Source: Bacteroidia bacterium (lineage in GTDB: Bacteria; Bacteroidota; Bacteroidia; NS11-12g; UBA955). From it: a stretch of 64,000 nt of DNA. The translations under genes and the position numbers were made by a program. Where the stretch lies: positions 58,048 to 122,047 of the forward strand of contig JAMNXP010000005.1 of NCBI GenBank assembly GCA_023653095.1, written 5' to 3'. The notes under the pieces are model-generated. The model was given only the letters and a program-made list of their open reading frames with translations, was not told where the DNA came from and did not search any database. Positions 1 to 9,436 of this stretch are shown in pieces (the first letter of the stretch is position 1; every line of letters starts with the position of its first letter).

Positions 1-1
1 A

Positions 2-802
2 CAAGAAATGGCTTGGATTGTTGACGAGTACAGTAAAATCAAAGGGCAAAATGCCTGGGCGGTAGTTACAGGAAAACCCATTGTTCTGGGCGGTTCTTTG
101 GGACGTGTGGAAGCAACAGGACGTGGCGTTATGGTGAGCACCCGCAGTGCATTAGCCAAAATGGGATTAAAGCCTACGGAAGCAAATTGCGCGGTGCAAG
201 GTTTTGGAAACGTTGGTTCTATTTCTGCAAAATTGATTTCTCAAATGGGAGTTAAAATTGTCGCTATTTCTGATATATCAGGCGGTTATTTTGATTCTAA
301 AGGAATTGATGTTGATGCAGCAATTGCCCATGTAGCAAATTCAAGCAGCAGATCTTTAGAAGGATTCCCATGCGAGCGTAAAATCACAAACGGTGAACTT
401 TTGGAATTGGATGTAACGGTTCTTGTTCCTGCCGCTATGGAAGATCAAATTACTCCTGAGAATGCACATAACATCAAAGCAAAATTAATTGTTGAAGGTG
501 CTAACGGACCTACAACTGCAGAAGCTGATAAAATTCTTGATGATAAAGGTATTTTAGTGGTTCCAGATATTTTGGCTAACGCCGGTGGTGTTACTGTTTC
601 TTATTTTGAATGGGTACAAAACCGTTTGGGTTATTATTGGACAGAAGAGCGCGTAAATAGACGTGCAGATCGCGCAATGAAAATGGCCTTCGATAACATA
701 TACAATGCATCTTCAAAGTACGGCGTAAATATGCGTTTAGCCGCTTATTGTGTAGCATTAGACAAGGTATCGTCGGTTCTTAAATTGAGAGGGTCTTTCT
801 AA
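2..802 (+). CDS. gdhA: Glutamate dehydrogenase, C-terminal part (5' end outside window)
   Basis: Frame is open to the left edge (QEMAWIVDEYSK...); GKPIVLGGSLGRVEATGRGV and VQGFGNVG Rossmann motif typical of Glu dehydrogenase. Confidence 0.9.
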   Translation, partial: QEMAWIVDEYSKIKGQNAWAVVTGKPIVLGGSLGRVEATGRGVMVSTRSALAKMGLKPTEANCAVQGFGNVGSISAKLISQMGVKIVAISDISGGYFDSKGIDVDAAIAHVANSSSRSLEGFPCERKITNGELLELDVTVLVPAAMEDQITPENAHNIKAKLIVEGANGPTTAEADKILDDKGILVVPDILANAGGVTVSYFEWVQNRLGYYWTEERVNRRADRAMKMAFDNIYNASSKYGVNMRLAAYCVALDKVSSVLKLRGSF

Positions 803-818
803 TTTAGACATATTTTCA

Positions 819-1475
819 ATGATCAGAATTCACAGAGAAGGTTACTCCATCATTTTTTACACCATGGTTGCTTTGGTTCTAATCAATGCACCATTGGGTT
901 ACTGGTTTGAAGGTACTTGGTACACCCAAGTAGTTTTCGGATTGTCAATCTTGTTTTTTATTGCCATTGTGCAATTCTTCCGTCACCCCAATCGAAATAC
1001 ACCCCAAGACGATGATTTAGTGATTGCGCCAGCTGATGGTAAGGTGGTTGTAATTGAAGAGGTTGATGAACCAGAATTTATCAAAGGAAAATGCAAACAA
1101 GTGAGTATTTTCATGTCACCCATCAATGTCCACGTAAACCGATATCCGGTTGCAGGAAATGTGGTGTACGAAAAATACCATCCAGGTAAATACTTGGTGG
1201 CATGGCATCCAAAAAGTTCAACCGAAAATGAAAGAACTACTGTGGCTGTTAAAAACGAACACGGTATTATTCTCTTCAGACAAATTGCAGGTGCATTGGC
1301 TAAACGTATTGTTTGTTATGCCAAAGAAGGGCATAAGGCCAAAGCCGGCAAAGAGTTTGGATTTATCAAGTTTGGTTCAAGAGTGGATATCTATTTGCCC
1401 TTGGCTGCCGAAATTACGGTGAAACTTGACCAAAAAACGACAGGCGGTGAGACGGTCATTGCTAAATTTCCATAG
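819..1475 (+). CDS. psd: Phosphatidylserine decarboxylase family protein
   Basis: APADGKVV, FMSPINVHVNR, and C-terminal FGSRVDIYLP (pyruvoyl-type cleavage GS) motifs. Confidence 0.92.
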   Translation: MIRIHREGYSIIFYTMVALVLINAPLGYWFEGTWYTQVVFGLSILFFIAIVQFFRHPNRNTPQDDDLVIAPADGKVVVIEEVDEPEFIKGKCKQVSIFMSPINVHVNRYPVAGNVVYEKYHPGKYLVAWHPKSSTENERTTVAVKNEHGIILFRQIAGALAKRIVCYAKEGHKAKAGKEFGFIKFGSRVDIYLPLAAEITVKLDQKTTGGETVIAKFP

Positions 1476-1514
1476 ATATAACGTATATTCGTACTAATTA
1501 AAATTTTATACAAA

Positions 1515-1895
1515 ATGAAAAAATTCTTTGCATTGTTGGCTATTACCGTAGGTTTTGCCACAGTATCATTCGCTCAAACAGCAGAAGCCGCTCCTAAGCA
1601 AGAGGTAAAAAAGGAATGTAAATCAGAAAACGGAGAAGCTAAAGCTTGTTGTAAGAAGTCACATTCAACTGATGCTTCTGCCAAGCCTGCTTGTCATGGT
1701 GCTGAAAAAACTGCTTCAGCTGAAGGTGCAGCTAAAAAAGAATGTTCTAAAGGTGGCGAAGCTAAGGCTTGTTGCAAGAAAGACGGTGCAAGTGCAACCG
1801 CTTCTGCAGAAGGCGCTGCCAAAAAAGAGTGTTCTAAAGACGGCGAAGCCAAAGCTTGTTGCAAAAAAGCAGGTGACGCTAAAACCAAAGAATAA
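1515..1895 (+). CDS. Small exported Cys/Lys/Ala-rich repeat protein
   Basis: Signal peptide MKKFFALLAITVGFATVSFAQ followed by three KKEC...GEAKACCKK repeats; terminator-like hairpin downstream. Confidence 0.7.
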   Translation: MKKFFALLAITVGFATVSFAQTAEAAPKQEVKKECKSENGEAKACCKKSHSTDASAKPACHGAEKTASAEGAAKKECSKGGEAKACCKKDGASATASAEGAAKKECSKDGEAKACCKKAGDAKTKE

Positions 1896-1919
1896 TATTT
1901 CAACACATTTTATAGAAAA

Positions 1920-1943
1920 GGTCGGCTTTTGTCGGCCTTTTTT
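1920..1943 (+). terminator. Rho-independent terminator-like hairpin
   Basis: GGTCGGC-TTTT-GTCGGCC (7 bp with two G-U) followed by a T-run. Confidence 0.65.
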
Positions 1944-1979
1944 GTTTTTATTAGAGAAAAGTTTGCCCTTTATCTGTTG

Positions 1980-1987
1980 TATCTTTG
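1980..1987 (+). promoter_or_regulatory. Bacteroidota -7 element TATCTTTG just before ATG 1992
   Basis: Exact match to TAnnTTTG, 4 nt before the start codon. Confidence 0.6.
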
Positions 1988-1991
1988 CAGC

Positions 1992-2864
1992 ATGGATTCT
2001 AGAGGCTTCAGAAGAACCACGCTTTCTTTGATGGTTATCATTACCATAACCGTGGTAGCTTTCGGTATTTATCTCTACTTTAATTTTACCTCTCGCTCTA
2101 GTTTGCCTGTAATTGTTCCTGCTAAGGTGGAACAATTTGTTCATTTTCAAACCCGTAAATTTAGAGATGATTTTGCTTCGGCTAAACCCACAAGTTTTAT
2201 TGACAGCATTTCTAATTTGGTAGGGAGTTGGGTAATTTTTTCACATTGTGATAAACCCGCTGAACCGGGTATCGCACTTTTCTCTGATGTCGTATATTTT
2301 AAAACCAAAGAAGCCCGATTCATGGCTTTTACATTGACTTCTGAAGAATCATTCAGTAGTTTTTGCGATACACTAAAGAAACAGAACTTGATTTCCAATA
2401 AGATGGACTTGGGTACATACAACCTAGTTAAAGTAGCGGGTTCCCCAGTATATTTTGCCTTTAAACACAAAGTATTGGTTTTCGCCAAGCCTGTTGATTC
2501 CACAGTAAGCGATGAATCACTGAAATTTGCGCTCAGAGATGTTTTTTCAGGTAGGTCTGATGGATTTATCACAAATGCTGGTTTGCAAGCATTGTATGAC
2601 GCAAAAGTCCAATTCATAGCTTACAACTCAAATGCTCCAGAAAAAGTCTTTGGTTATCATTTTCAACCAAATCAGTTGCCAAAAGAATTAGTGGCTTCAC
2701 TCAAAGATAAATCAGAGCCTAAAGCGGAGAAATTCTCAGTGAACGGCCCTTTTGCTCAAATTTACCAATCATTAGGGCAAGAATTTCCGTCCCCAGGAAA
2801 TCAAATAGAATCATTGTTTAACGGAGTTTTTAATACGCTTAAAAGCGATACAATTTTAAAATAA
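1992..2864 (+). CDS. Hypothetical protein, single N-terminal TM helix
   Basis: ORF 1929..2864 with internal ATG at 1992 just after the TATCTTTG motif; MDSRGFRRTTLSLMVIITITVVAFGIYLYF. Confidence 0.7.
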   Translation: MDSRGFRRTTLSLMVIITITVVAFGIYLYFNFTSRSSLPVIVPAKVEQFVHFQTRKFRDDFASAKPTSFIDSISNLVGSWVIFSHCDKPAEPGIALFSDVVYFKTKEARFMAFTLTSEESFSSFCDTLKKQNLISNKMDLGTYNLVKVAGSPVYFAFKHKVLVFAKPVDSTVSDESLKFALRDVFSGRSDGFITNAGLQALYDAKVQFIAYNSNAPEKVFGYHFQPNQLPKELVASLKDKSEPKAEKFSVNGPFAQIYQSLGQEFPSPGNQIESLFNGVFNTLKSDTILK

Positions 2865-2865
2865 C

Positions 2866-3864
2866 ATGAGTATTCATCAATTATTGAATGAACGGATAGT
2901 AATCATTGACGGTGCAATGGGCACCATGATCCAGAAGTACAAACTGTCAGAAGAAGATTACCGCGGTGAGAAATTTGCCAATTATGAGCATTCCTTGAAG
3001 GGAAATAATGATTTATTGGTGATAACCCAGCCTCAAATCATTAAAGAGATTCACAAAGATTTCTTGAAAGCGGGAGCCGATATTTTGGAAACCAATACGT
3101 TCAATGCCAATTCTATATCAATGGGCGATTATCACATGCAAAAGTGGGTGATTGAGCTCAATGTAGAAGCAGTTAAAGTGGCGAAGGCAGCGAGAAAGGA
3201 ATACGTTCAAGAGTTTGGTGAAAGACCTATTTTCATCGCCGGTGCAATTGGACCAACCAATAAAACCGCTAGTTTAAGTCCAGATGTCAACAATCCAGGA
3301 TACAGAGGTGTAACCTTTGACGAACTTGTTGAAGCGTATACTGAACAAGTTTTGGCCTTGATTGATGCGGGTGCAGATATACTTTTGGTAGAAACCGTAT
3401 TTGATACATTGAATTGCAAAGCAGCATTGTACGCAATCAATACTTTAAAAGAGGAGAGAGGACTAGATATTCCATTGATGGTAAGCGGTACCATTACAGA
3501 TGCATCAGGCAGGACATTGAGCGGACAAACAACAGAGGCCTTTTACAACAGCATTTCTCACGGCAATTTAATGAGTGTAGGACTTAATTGTGCTTTGGGC
3601 GCTGATCAAATGCGTCAATATGTGGAGGAACTTTCAAGAGTATCTGAAGTGTTTGTGAGTTGTTATCCAAACGCTGGGTTACCCAATGAATTTGGAGAAT
3701 ACGATGACAGTCCTGAGGGAATGGCAAAAGTAATTGCGGAATGGTGCAGTCATGGCTGGGTAAATATTGTGGGAGGTTGCTGTGGAACTACCCCAGATCA
3801 TATTCGCGCAATTGCCCATGAATGCAAGAAATTCGCGCCAAGACCAATACCATCAAGGGCGTAA
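2866..3864 (+). CDS. metH: Homocysteine S-methyltransferase domain protein (N-terminal part of split MetH)
   Basis: IIDGAMGTMIQKYKLSEEDYRG, ADILETNTFNAN, VGGCCGTTPDHIRAI Zn-binding motif; stops after the Hcy-binding domain. Confidence 0.88.
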   Translation: MSIHQLLNERIVIIDGAMGTMIQKYKLSEEDYRGEKFANYEHSLKGNNDLLVITQPQIIKEIHKDFLKAGADILETNTFNANSISMGDYHMQKWVIELNVEAVKVAKAARKEYVQEFGERPIFIAGAIGPTNKTASLSPDVNNPGYRGVTFDELVEAYTEQVLALIDAGADILLVETVFDTLNCKAALYAINTLKEERGLDIPLMVSGTITDASGRTLSGQTTEAFYNSISHGNLMSVGLNCALGADQMRQYVEELSRVSEVFVSCYPNAGLPNEFGEYDDSPEGMAKVIAEWCSHGWVNIVGGCCGTTPDHIRAIAHECKKFAPRPIPSRA

Positions 3865-3912
3865 GTGTCATTCTGACACTTTGAAAATCAATAATTTTAA
3901 AGAAAAAAAGGT

Positions 3913-3920
3913 TAAATTTG
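3913..3920 (+). promoter_or_regulatory. -7 element TAAATTTG upstream of leucine dehydrogenase
   Basis: Matches TAnnTTTG; supports ATG 3933 as the start. Confidence 0.6.
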
Positions 3921-3932
3921 CACTTTAATTCA

Positions 3933-5036
3933 ATGGCAGACGTTCAATTTGAAACAAAACCTGCGACTCAGTTCGACTTATTTGCAGGATTAGAATCAAC
4001 CAACCACGAGCAAATCGTTTTTTGTCAAGACAACGCAACCGGTTTGAAAGCAATCATTGCTATTCACAACACCGTGTTGGGTCCTGGGTTGGGTGGTACG
4101 AGGATGTGGTATTACGAGCACGAAAAAGATGCCGTAAGAGACGCTTTAAGATTGTCACGCGGAATGACCTACAAGGCGGCCGTTGCTGGTTTGAACTTGG
4201 GCGGAGCAAAAGCAGTGATCATTGGCGATCCAAAAACTCAAAAAAGCGAAGCTTTGATGAGAAAATTTGGTCGTTTTGTCAATAATTTAAACGGTAAGTA
4301 CATTACCGCTGAAGATGTTGGAACCACCACCAAAGATATGGAGTACGTTCAAATGGAAACTGATCACGTTGTAGGTTTACCAGAATCAATGGGCGGAGGC
4401 GGAGATCCTTCTCCAGTTACTGCTTATGGTACTTACATGGGTATTAAAGCATCTGCAAAGATTGCATATGGTACCGATTCTCTAGAAGGTAAAAGTGTAG
4501 CCGTTTTAGGTATTGGTAAAGTGGGTTGGCATTTATTGGAATATCTTCATAAAGAAGGTGTGAAATTATATGTTGCCGATATCAACCAAGATATTTTAGC
4601 TAAAGCAGCCAACGAATTTGGAGCAATTGTTGTTTCCATTGATGATATGATTGGTTTAGATGTTGATGTATTTGCACCTTGTGCTTTGGGAGGGATTTTA
4701 AATGAAAATACCATCTCAAAATTAAAGTGTCAAATCATTGCAGGTGCTGCCAATAACCAATTGGAAGACGAAAAAGTTCACGGCGATAAATTGAAAGAAA
4801 TGGGCATTATTTATGCTCCTGATTTTGTGATTAATTCTGGCGGACTTATCAACGTTTATTCTGAATATACTGGGTATGTGAGAGAGAGAGCCTTAGCACA
4901 AACAGAAAACATTTACCAAACCATTCTTGATATCAATAAAATGGCCGTTGATCACAATATCAATAACCAAATTGCAGCTATTAAGCACGCTGAAAAGCGC
5001 ATCAATGATATGATGTTGGTGAAGAGCACTTATTAA
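3933..5036 (+). CDS. ldh: Leucine dehydrogenase (Glu/Leu/Phe/Val dehydrogenase family)
   Basis: VLGPGLGGTRMWYY, RGMTYKAAVAGLNLGGAKAVI, VLGIGKVGWHLLEYL motifs. Confidence 0.9.
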   Translation: MADVQFETKPATQFDLFAGLESTNHEQIVFCQDNATGLKAIIAIHNTVLGPGLGGTRMWYYEHEKDAVRDALRLSRGMTYKAAVAGLNLGGAKAVIIGDPKTQKSEALMRKFGRFVNNLNGKYITAEDVGTTTKDMEYVQMETDHVVGLPESMGGGGDPSPVTAYGTYMGIKASAKIAYGTDSLEGKSVAVLGIGKVGWHLLEYLHKEGVKLYVADINQDILAKAANEFGAIVVSIDDMIGLDVDVFAPCALGGILNENTISKLKCQIIAGAANNQLEDEKVHGDKLKEMGIIYAPDFVINSGGLINVYSEYTGYVRERALAQTENIYQTILDINKMAVDHNINNQIAAIKHAEKRINDMMLVKSTY

Positions 5037-5065
5037 TTTAAAATTACACACATTTTAATTTTATA

Positions 5066-5096
5066 AAAAGCCCCGAATTCGGGGCTTTTCTTTTAT
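5066..5096 (+). terminator. Rho-independent terminator
   Basis: Perfect inverted repeat AAAAGCCCCGAATTCGGGGCTTTT followed by T-rich tract. Confidence 0.85.
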
Positions 5097-5105
5097 TTTC
5101 GCCTT

Positions 5106-6617
5106 ATGTCCCAAAAAACTTTGTGGTCAAACTTTTTTAAAGTCCGCAGAAATTCCAGTGCAGCCATTGTTGCTTTGCTCGGAATAACGTTGGTTTACCT
5201 GGGTGTTGCCTTTACCGCTGAAGATCCAGCAGGTGGACAAGATTCTTGGAATCACTATTTATTTGCACGTTGGTGTTTTAAACACCCTGAGCTCATGCTC
5301 GATTTGTGGGCAAAACCGTTTTTTACCATTCTTGCCGCTCCATTTGCTCAAATATCTATTGACGCAGTCTATGCTTTAAACATGGTCGCCACCCTTGGTG
5401 CTGCTTGGATGACCTATCTTACCGGCCGAAAATTGGGTATGAGAAACCCATGGACGTTGGTACTTCTCGTGGGTTTACAGCCCGTGGTTCTGGCAAATGT
5501 ATATTCAGCACTTACTGAGCCAACAAACGCTCTCGTTCTGAGTGTGATTTTGTATTTGTTTGCTTCCCATCGATTCAAAACAGCTTTGATTATAGCTTCT
5601 TTTTTGCCCTTGGTTAGAAGTGAAGGGTTGGTCATGATTGCTTGTATTGTTCCCTATGTTGTCTCCCGCAAGCAATGGAAAAGTTTATATTGGCTATTCT
5701 CAGGTACCCTGGTTTTCGCCATTTTAGGTGCCATAATCACCAAGGAATGGGATTATTTCTTTACTCACAATCCATACATCAAGTTTGAAAAAGAAGGCGT
5801 TTTTGATCCTGGACACGGCTCATTTCTACATTATATTGAATCTCAACGCTACATTACCGGAATTTGGATCACCATTCTCATGGCTTTTGCCCTGTTTTTG
5901 AGCATTCAGTATGTTGTTCAGCGCTTGCAGAATAAAACTCCACACGAAATGAGTCAGTTATTGGTCTGGCTTTGGTTGCCCCTTTTCTTGGGATATGGAT
6001 TTGTGCACAGTTTCATTTGGTGGACAGGAACGATGGGGTCACATGGTCTACATCGGGTTTTTATGGCTGTCGCCCCCGTATCAGCATTAATTGCTCAATT
6101 TTCCATTCACAGAATGATGTCTTACGATGTAAGATTTATCAATATTTCATTAAAAGTTTTAACCTCATTGGGTTGCTTTTTTATTGCATTTCCTGGTGCT
6201 CAAATGCCTTATCCTTGGAAATGGAATAGCCAGCCGCCCATAGAAGGATTTCCCGGCAATAAAAACCTAGAAAAAGCATTTACTTTCATAGATTCTGCTG
6301 GCTATAAGCAGTTGCCTTTGGTTCATCAAATTCCGCAAATCAATGTTAAGCGCGATTTAGATCCATTTTTTGATGCAAGCAACCTGAATGACGCCTCCAC
6401 GTTTTACATTTGGAGTATTGACAAAAGACCCGGTTATGATTGGTTGCCCGACTCTCTAGTAGTTATTTGGGATAATTTCCATGCCCGCAGAGACGCACCC
6501 ATGCCTTTAAATGAAATGAGAGCATTAGAAGGGTACAAGGAAATAGCGTATTTCCCATCTAACAGAGATTCAATTTACGATGTGCGAGTATTTCTTAAGT
6601 CGCGCAAACGCAACTGA
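5106..6617 (+). CDS. Polytopic membrane protein (mannosyltransferase-like, GT-C type guess)
   Basis: Many hydrophobic segments, WNHYLFARWCFKHPELMLDLWAKPFF and conserved acidic N-terminal loop; family not certain. Confidence 0.6.
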   Translation: MSQKTLWSNFFKVRRNSSAAIVALLGITLVYLGVAFTAEDPAGGQDSWNHYLFARWCFKHPELMLDLWAKPFFTILAAPFAQISIDAVYALNMVATLGAAWMTYLTGRKLGMRNPWTLVLLVGLQPVVLANVYSALTEPTNALVLSVILYLFASHRFKTALIIASFLPLVRSEGLVMIACIVPYVVSRKQWKSLYWLFSGTLVFAILGAIITKEWDYFFTHNPYIKFEKEGVFDPGHGSFLHYIESQRYITGIWITILMAFALFLSIQYVVQRLQNKTPHEMSQLLVWLWLPLFLGYGFVHSFIWWTGTMGSHGLHRVFMAVAPVSALIAQFSIHRMMSYDVRFINISLKVLTSLGCFFIAFPGAQMPYPWKWNSQPPIEGFPGNKNLEKAFTFIDSAGYKQLPLVHQIPQINVKRDLDPFFDASNLNDASTFYIWSIDKRPGYDWLPDSLVVIWDNFHARRDAPMPLNEMRALEGYKEIAYFPSNRDSIYDVRVFLKSRKRN

Positions 6618-8287
6618 AGTTTAACTTGTCCGTTGTAGAAGTTCTCTTCAATGCAGTAACATGCATCGAAGATGGCACCATTGGTTACAATGGGTAACTG
6701 CTCTGCCAAACCAAATCCTATTCCATCAATCATGAAACGGCTATTGTTTTGTTGAAGCTGTAATTTTAGATGCTTATCTTTTAAGATTCGTGGACTGTTA
6801 TTCGATTTGAGTCGTTGAGACATGAAGATAGGCTGGGGGTTTCCTGGTCCGAACGGCGACATTTGCCCAATGAGCTTCATCATATTTGGGGTGATACTAT
6901 CAATGTCAATTTCTAAATCGTATTCTACTTCTGGAGTTAAAGATGCATTTTGAATGTCACGAGCAACTAGGCCCTCAAATTTTTCAACGAATGCATCAAA
7001 ATTTTCAGCTTTTACACTCAGTCCAGCAGCGTATTTATGTCCCCCGAACTGTTCAACCAAATCAGAACATTGAGTGATGGCTTCGTGGATGTCAAAATTC
7101 TTAACACTTCGGGCGGAGCCTGTTAGCATGCCGTCATTGAGTGAAAACACAATGGTGGGTTTGTAATATTGCTCAACCATTCTGCTTGCAACAATTCCAA
7201 TTACGCCTTTGTGCCATTCATCACCCTTAATGACAACACTTCGGCGGTTGGCCATATCGGGATGCGAATTGATCAATTCAATGGCCGTTTTGGTAATATC
7301 GGTATCTAGTTCTTTGCGTTCATCGTTGCGGTCGTTTAACACGCGCGACAATTGCATGGCTTTGGTATATTCTGTTTCAATGAGGACTCTTACAGCGGCT
7401 TTGGCATCTGAAATTCGACCTGCAGCATTGATTTTAGGTCCAATTCCAAATACGATGTCTTGAATGCTGTAGGACTGTTTTTTAGGGCCTCCATCCATGA
7501 GGGCTTGCAAACCTAAGGACGGATTTTCATTGAGCTTTTTAAGTCCGTAGTAAGCGAGAATTCTATTTTCACCTCTCATATCTACCATGTCAGCGGCAAT
7601 ACTCACAGCAACAAGGTCAATGTACTCCATGGCTTTGTCTTCAGAGAAGCCTTCGCGTTTGGAATAACCCTGTAGGAGTTTGAAGCCAATTCCGGCACCA
7701 GAAAGTTCTTTATAGGGGTAATCGCAATCTTTTCTTTTGGGATTGAGAATGGCAACGGCATTGGGCAACTCTGCACCTGGAAGGTGGTGGTCACAAATGA
7801 TGAAATCAATGCCTATGGATTTTGCATAATCAACCAATTCGTTAGAACGGATTCCACAATCAAGAGCAATGATTAGAGTCACGCCATTGGTTTTGGCATG
7901 GTCAATTCCCATTTTAGAGATTCCGTAACCTTCTTTGTAACGATCTGGAATATAGTACTCAATGTTTTGATTGAGTGTTTTAAAGTATGAATAAACAAGG
8001 CTTACGGCTGTAGTACCGTCAACATCATAATCGCCGTAAACCATGAGAGATTCTTGGGCTTTTATGGCATCTTTAATACGTCTATATGCTAATTCCATAT
8101 CCTTCATTAAATAAGGATCATGCAATTCGCTCAGGGCTGGTCGGAAGAAGTTTTTGGCCTTTTCAAAGGTGTCAATTTCGCGTTGCACCAAGATGGTTGC
8201 CATAGGCTCAGAAACGTTCAATTCCTTGGAAAGCCGAGCTACAATTTCTTGATTGGGAAGTGATTTTGCAGTCCACCGAATTTCCAT
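6575..8287 (-). CDS. recJ: Single-stranded-DNA-specific exonuclease RecJ
   Basis: YGDYDVDGTTAVSL, ICDHHLPG, SGAGIGFKLLQ, GHKYAAGLS motifs. Confidence 0.95.
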   Translation of the reverse strand: MEIRWTAKSLPNQEIVARLSKELNVSEPMATILVQREIDTFEKAKNFFRPALSELHDPYLMKDMELAYRRIKDAIKAQESLMVYGDYDVDGTTAVSLVYSYFKTLNQNIEYYIPDRYKEGYGISKMGIDHAKTNGVTLIIALDCGIRSNELVDYAKSIGIDFIICDHHLPGAELPNAVAILNPKRKDCDYPYKELSGAGIGFKLLQGYSKREGFSEDKAMEYIDLVAVSIAADMVDMRGENRILAYYGLKKLNENPSLGLQALMDGGPKKQSYSIQDIVFGIGPKINAAGRISDAKAAVRVLIETEYTKAMQLSRVLNDRNDERKELDTDITKTAIELINSHPDMANRRSVVIKGDEWHKGVIGIVASRMVEQYYKPTIVFSLNDGMLTGSARSVKNFDIHEAITQCSDLVEQFGGHKYAAGLSVKAENFDAFVEKFEGLVARDIQNASLTPEVEYDLEIDIDSITPNMMKLIGQMSPFGPGNPQPIFMSQRLKSNNSPRILKDKHLKLQLQQNNSRFMIDGIGFGLAEQLPIVTNGAIFDACYCIEENFYNGQVKLQLRLRDLRNTRTS

Positions 8288-8343
8288 AGAACTGCAAAAA
8301 TCGGCATTTTTTTATGATGTTTTATAACTATCTTTGAATTAAT

Positions 8344-9429
8344 ATGAAAAAACACTCCATGCTTTGGCTGTTGTTTGGTTTGGTGAGCGTCGCAAAAGGC
8401 CAAATCACCATCTCAAAATCCTCCATGCCAGTCGCTGGAGATACCATTCGTTTTTCTACGGCCTTGGCAACAGATTTACCTGTTGGGTGGTTGAAAAAAG
8501 GAGCTAGTCAATCTTGGGACTTTTCTAAACTAGAGGCTCAAACTTCAGAGTTAAGACAATATCAGAGCGCAGCGAAAACCCCTTATGCTTTCTATTTCTT
8601 AGGGCAAACGGGTTTGAAAACAGCTGATACCATTGGTGGAGGTCCCATTACATTTACCAATGTCTACTCGTTTTATACTGCGTCAAATTCTGTATTTAAA
8701 GCAGAAGGATTGGGTTATTCATACACGGGTATTCCTTTGGCGAGCATGTATGAAGACGAAGATGAAATTTACCAATTTCCATTGCAGTACAACGACTCAG
8801 ATGTAAGTACTTACAAATTTACGTTTGCCATTCCGGGTCAACAACTGTTCAGTTTCAAACAAGCAGGTAAAAGAACCAATGTGGTTGATGCCTGGGGTAG
8901 TATCAAAACGCCTTATAAAGAATATACCGATGTTATACGGGTGAGAACATTTGTAGATGGAACAGATACCATAGAAACTCAATTTTTCAAACAGGGTCTC
9001 CCCCGCAAACAAATCATCTATCAATGGCTTGCAACTTCGGAAAAGATTCCTGTGATGGAAGTTTCTGGTCAGTTGAGTCCAACCAATCAGTTTGTGCCAA
9101 ACCAAGTGAGATTCAGAGATAAATATAACGGATTAAGTAGCGGTGGTGGATTTAATCCCTTGGGAGTTGAAGAATATACTTCAAAAACAATGGCGGTTCA
9201 TCCCAATCCGTCATCTGATAAAATTACTATTTCTTGTTTGGTGCCTACTTTTGTACCTTTTGTCGCTCCAGAGGAACTTTCAGTGTTTAACAGCATTGGA
9301 CAATCATTCATCTTGAAGAGATTGCCCATGACCGAAGAAAATTACAACTCGTATTCCATAGAAAATTTGCCTTCTGGACTTTACTGGATGCAAATTTGGG
9401 GTGGTGCGTTGCGATTTATAAAAGATTAA
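8344..9429 (+). CDS. Exported protein with T9SS type A sorting-like C-terminus
   Basis: Signal peptide; C-terminal VHPNPSSDKITIS...YSIENLPSGLYWMQIW sorting-domain pattern. Confidence 0.8.
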   Translation: MKKHSMLWLLFGLVSVAKGQITISKSSMPVAGDTIRFSTALATDLPVGWLKKGASQSWDFSKLEAQTSELRQYQSAAKTPYAFYFLGQTGLKTADTIGGGPITFTNVYSFYTASNSVFKAEGLGYSYTGIPLASMYEDEDEIYQFPLQYNDSDVSTYKFTFAIPGQQLFSFKQAGKRTNVVDAWGSIKTPYKEYTDVIRVRTFVDGTDTIETQFFKQGLPRKQIIYQWLATSEKIPVMEVSGQLSPTNQFVPNQVRFRDKYNGLSSGGGFNPLGVEEYTSKTMAVHPNPSSDKITISCLVPTFVPFVAPEELSVFNSIGQSFILKRLPMTEENYNSYSIENLPSGLYWMQIWGGALRFIKD

Positions 9430-9436
9430 TTTTTCA

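Noticed and set aside
1672-2150. Overlapping ORFs on both strands over the Cys-rich gene
   Set aside because: Frame-shadow products of the low-complexity repeat; the signal-peptide frame 1515..1895 is preferred
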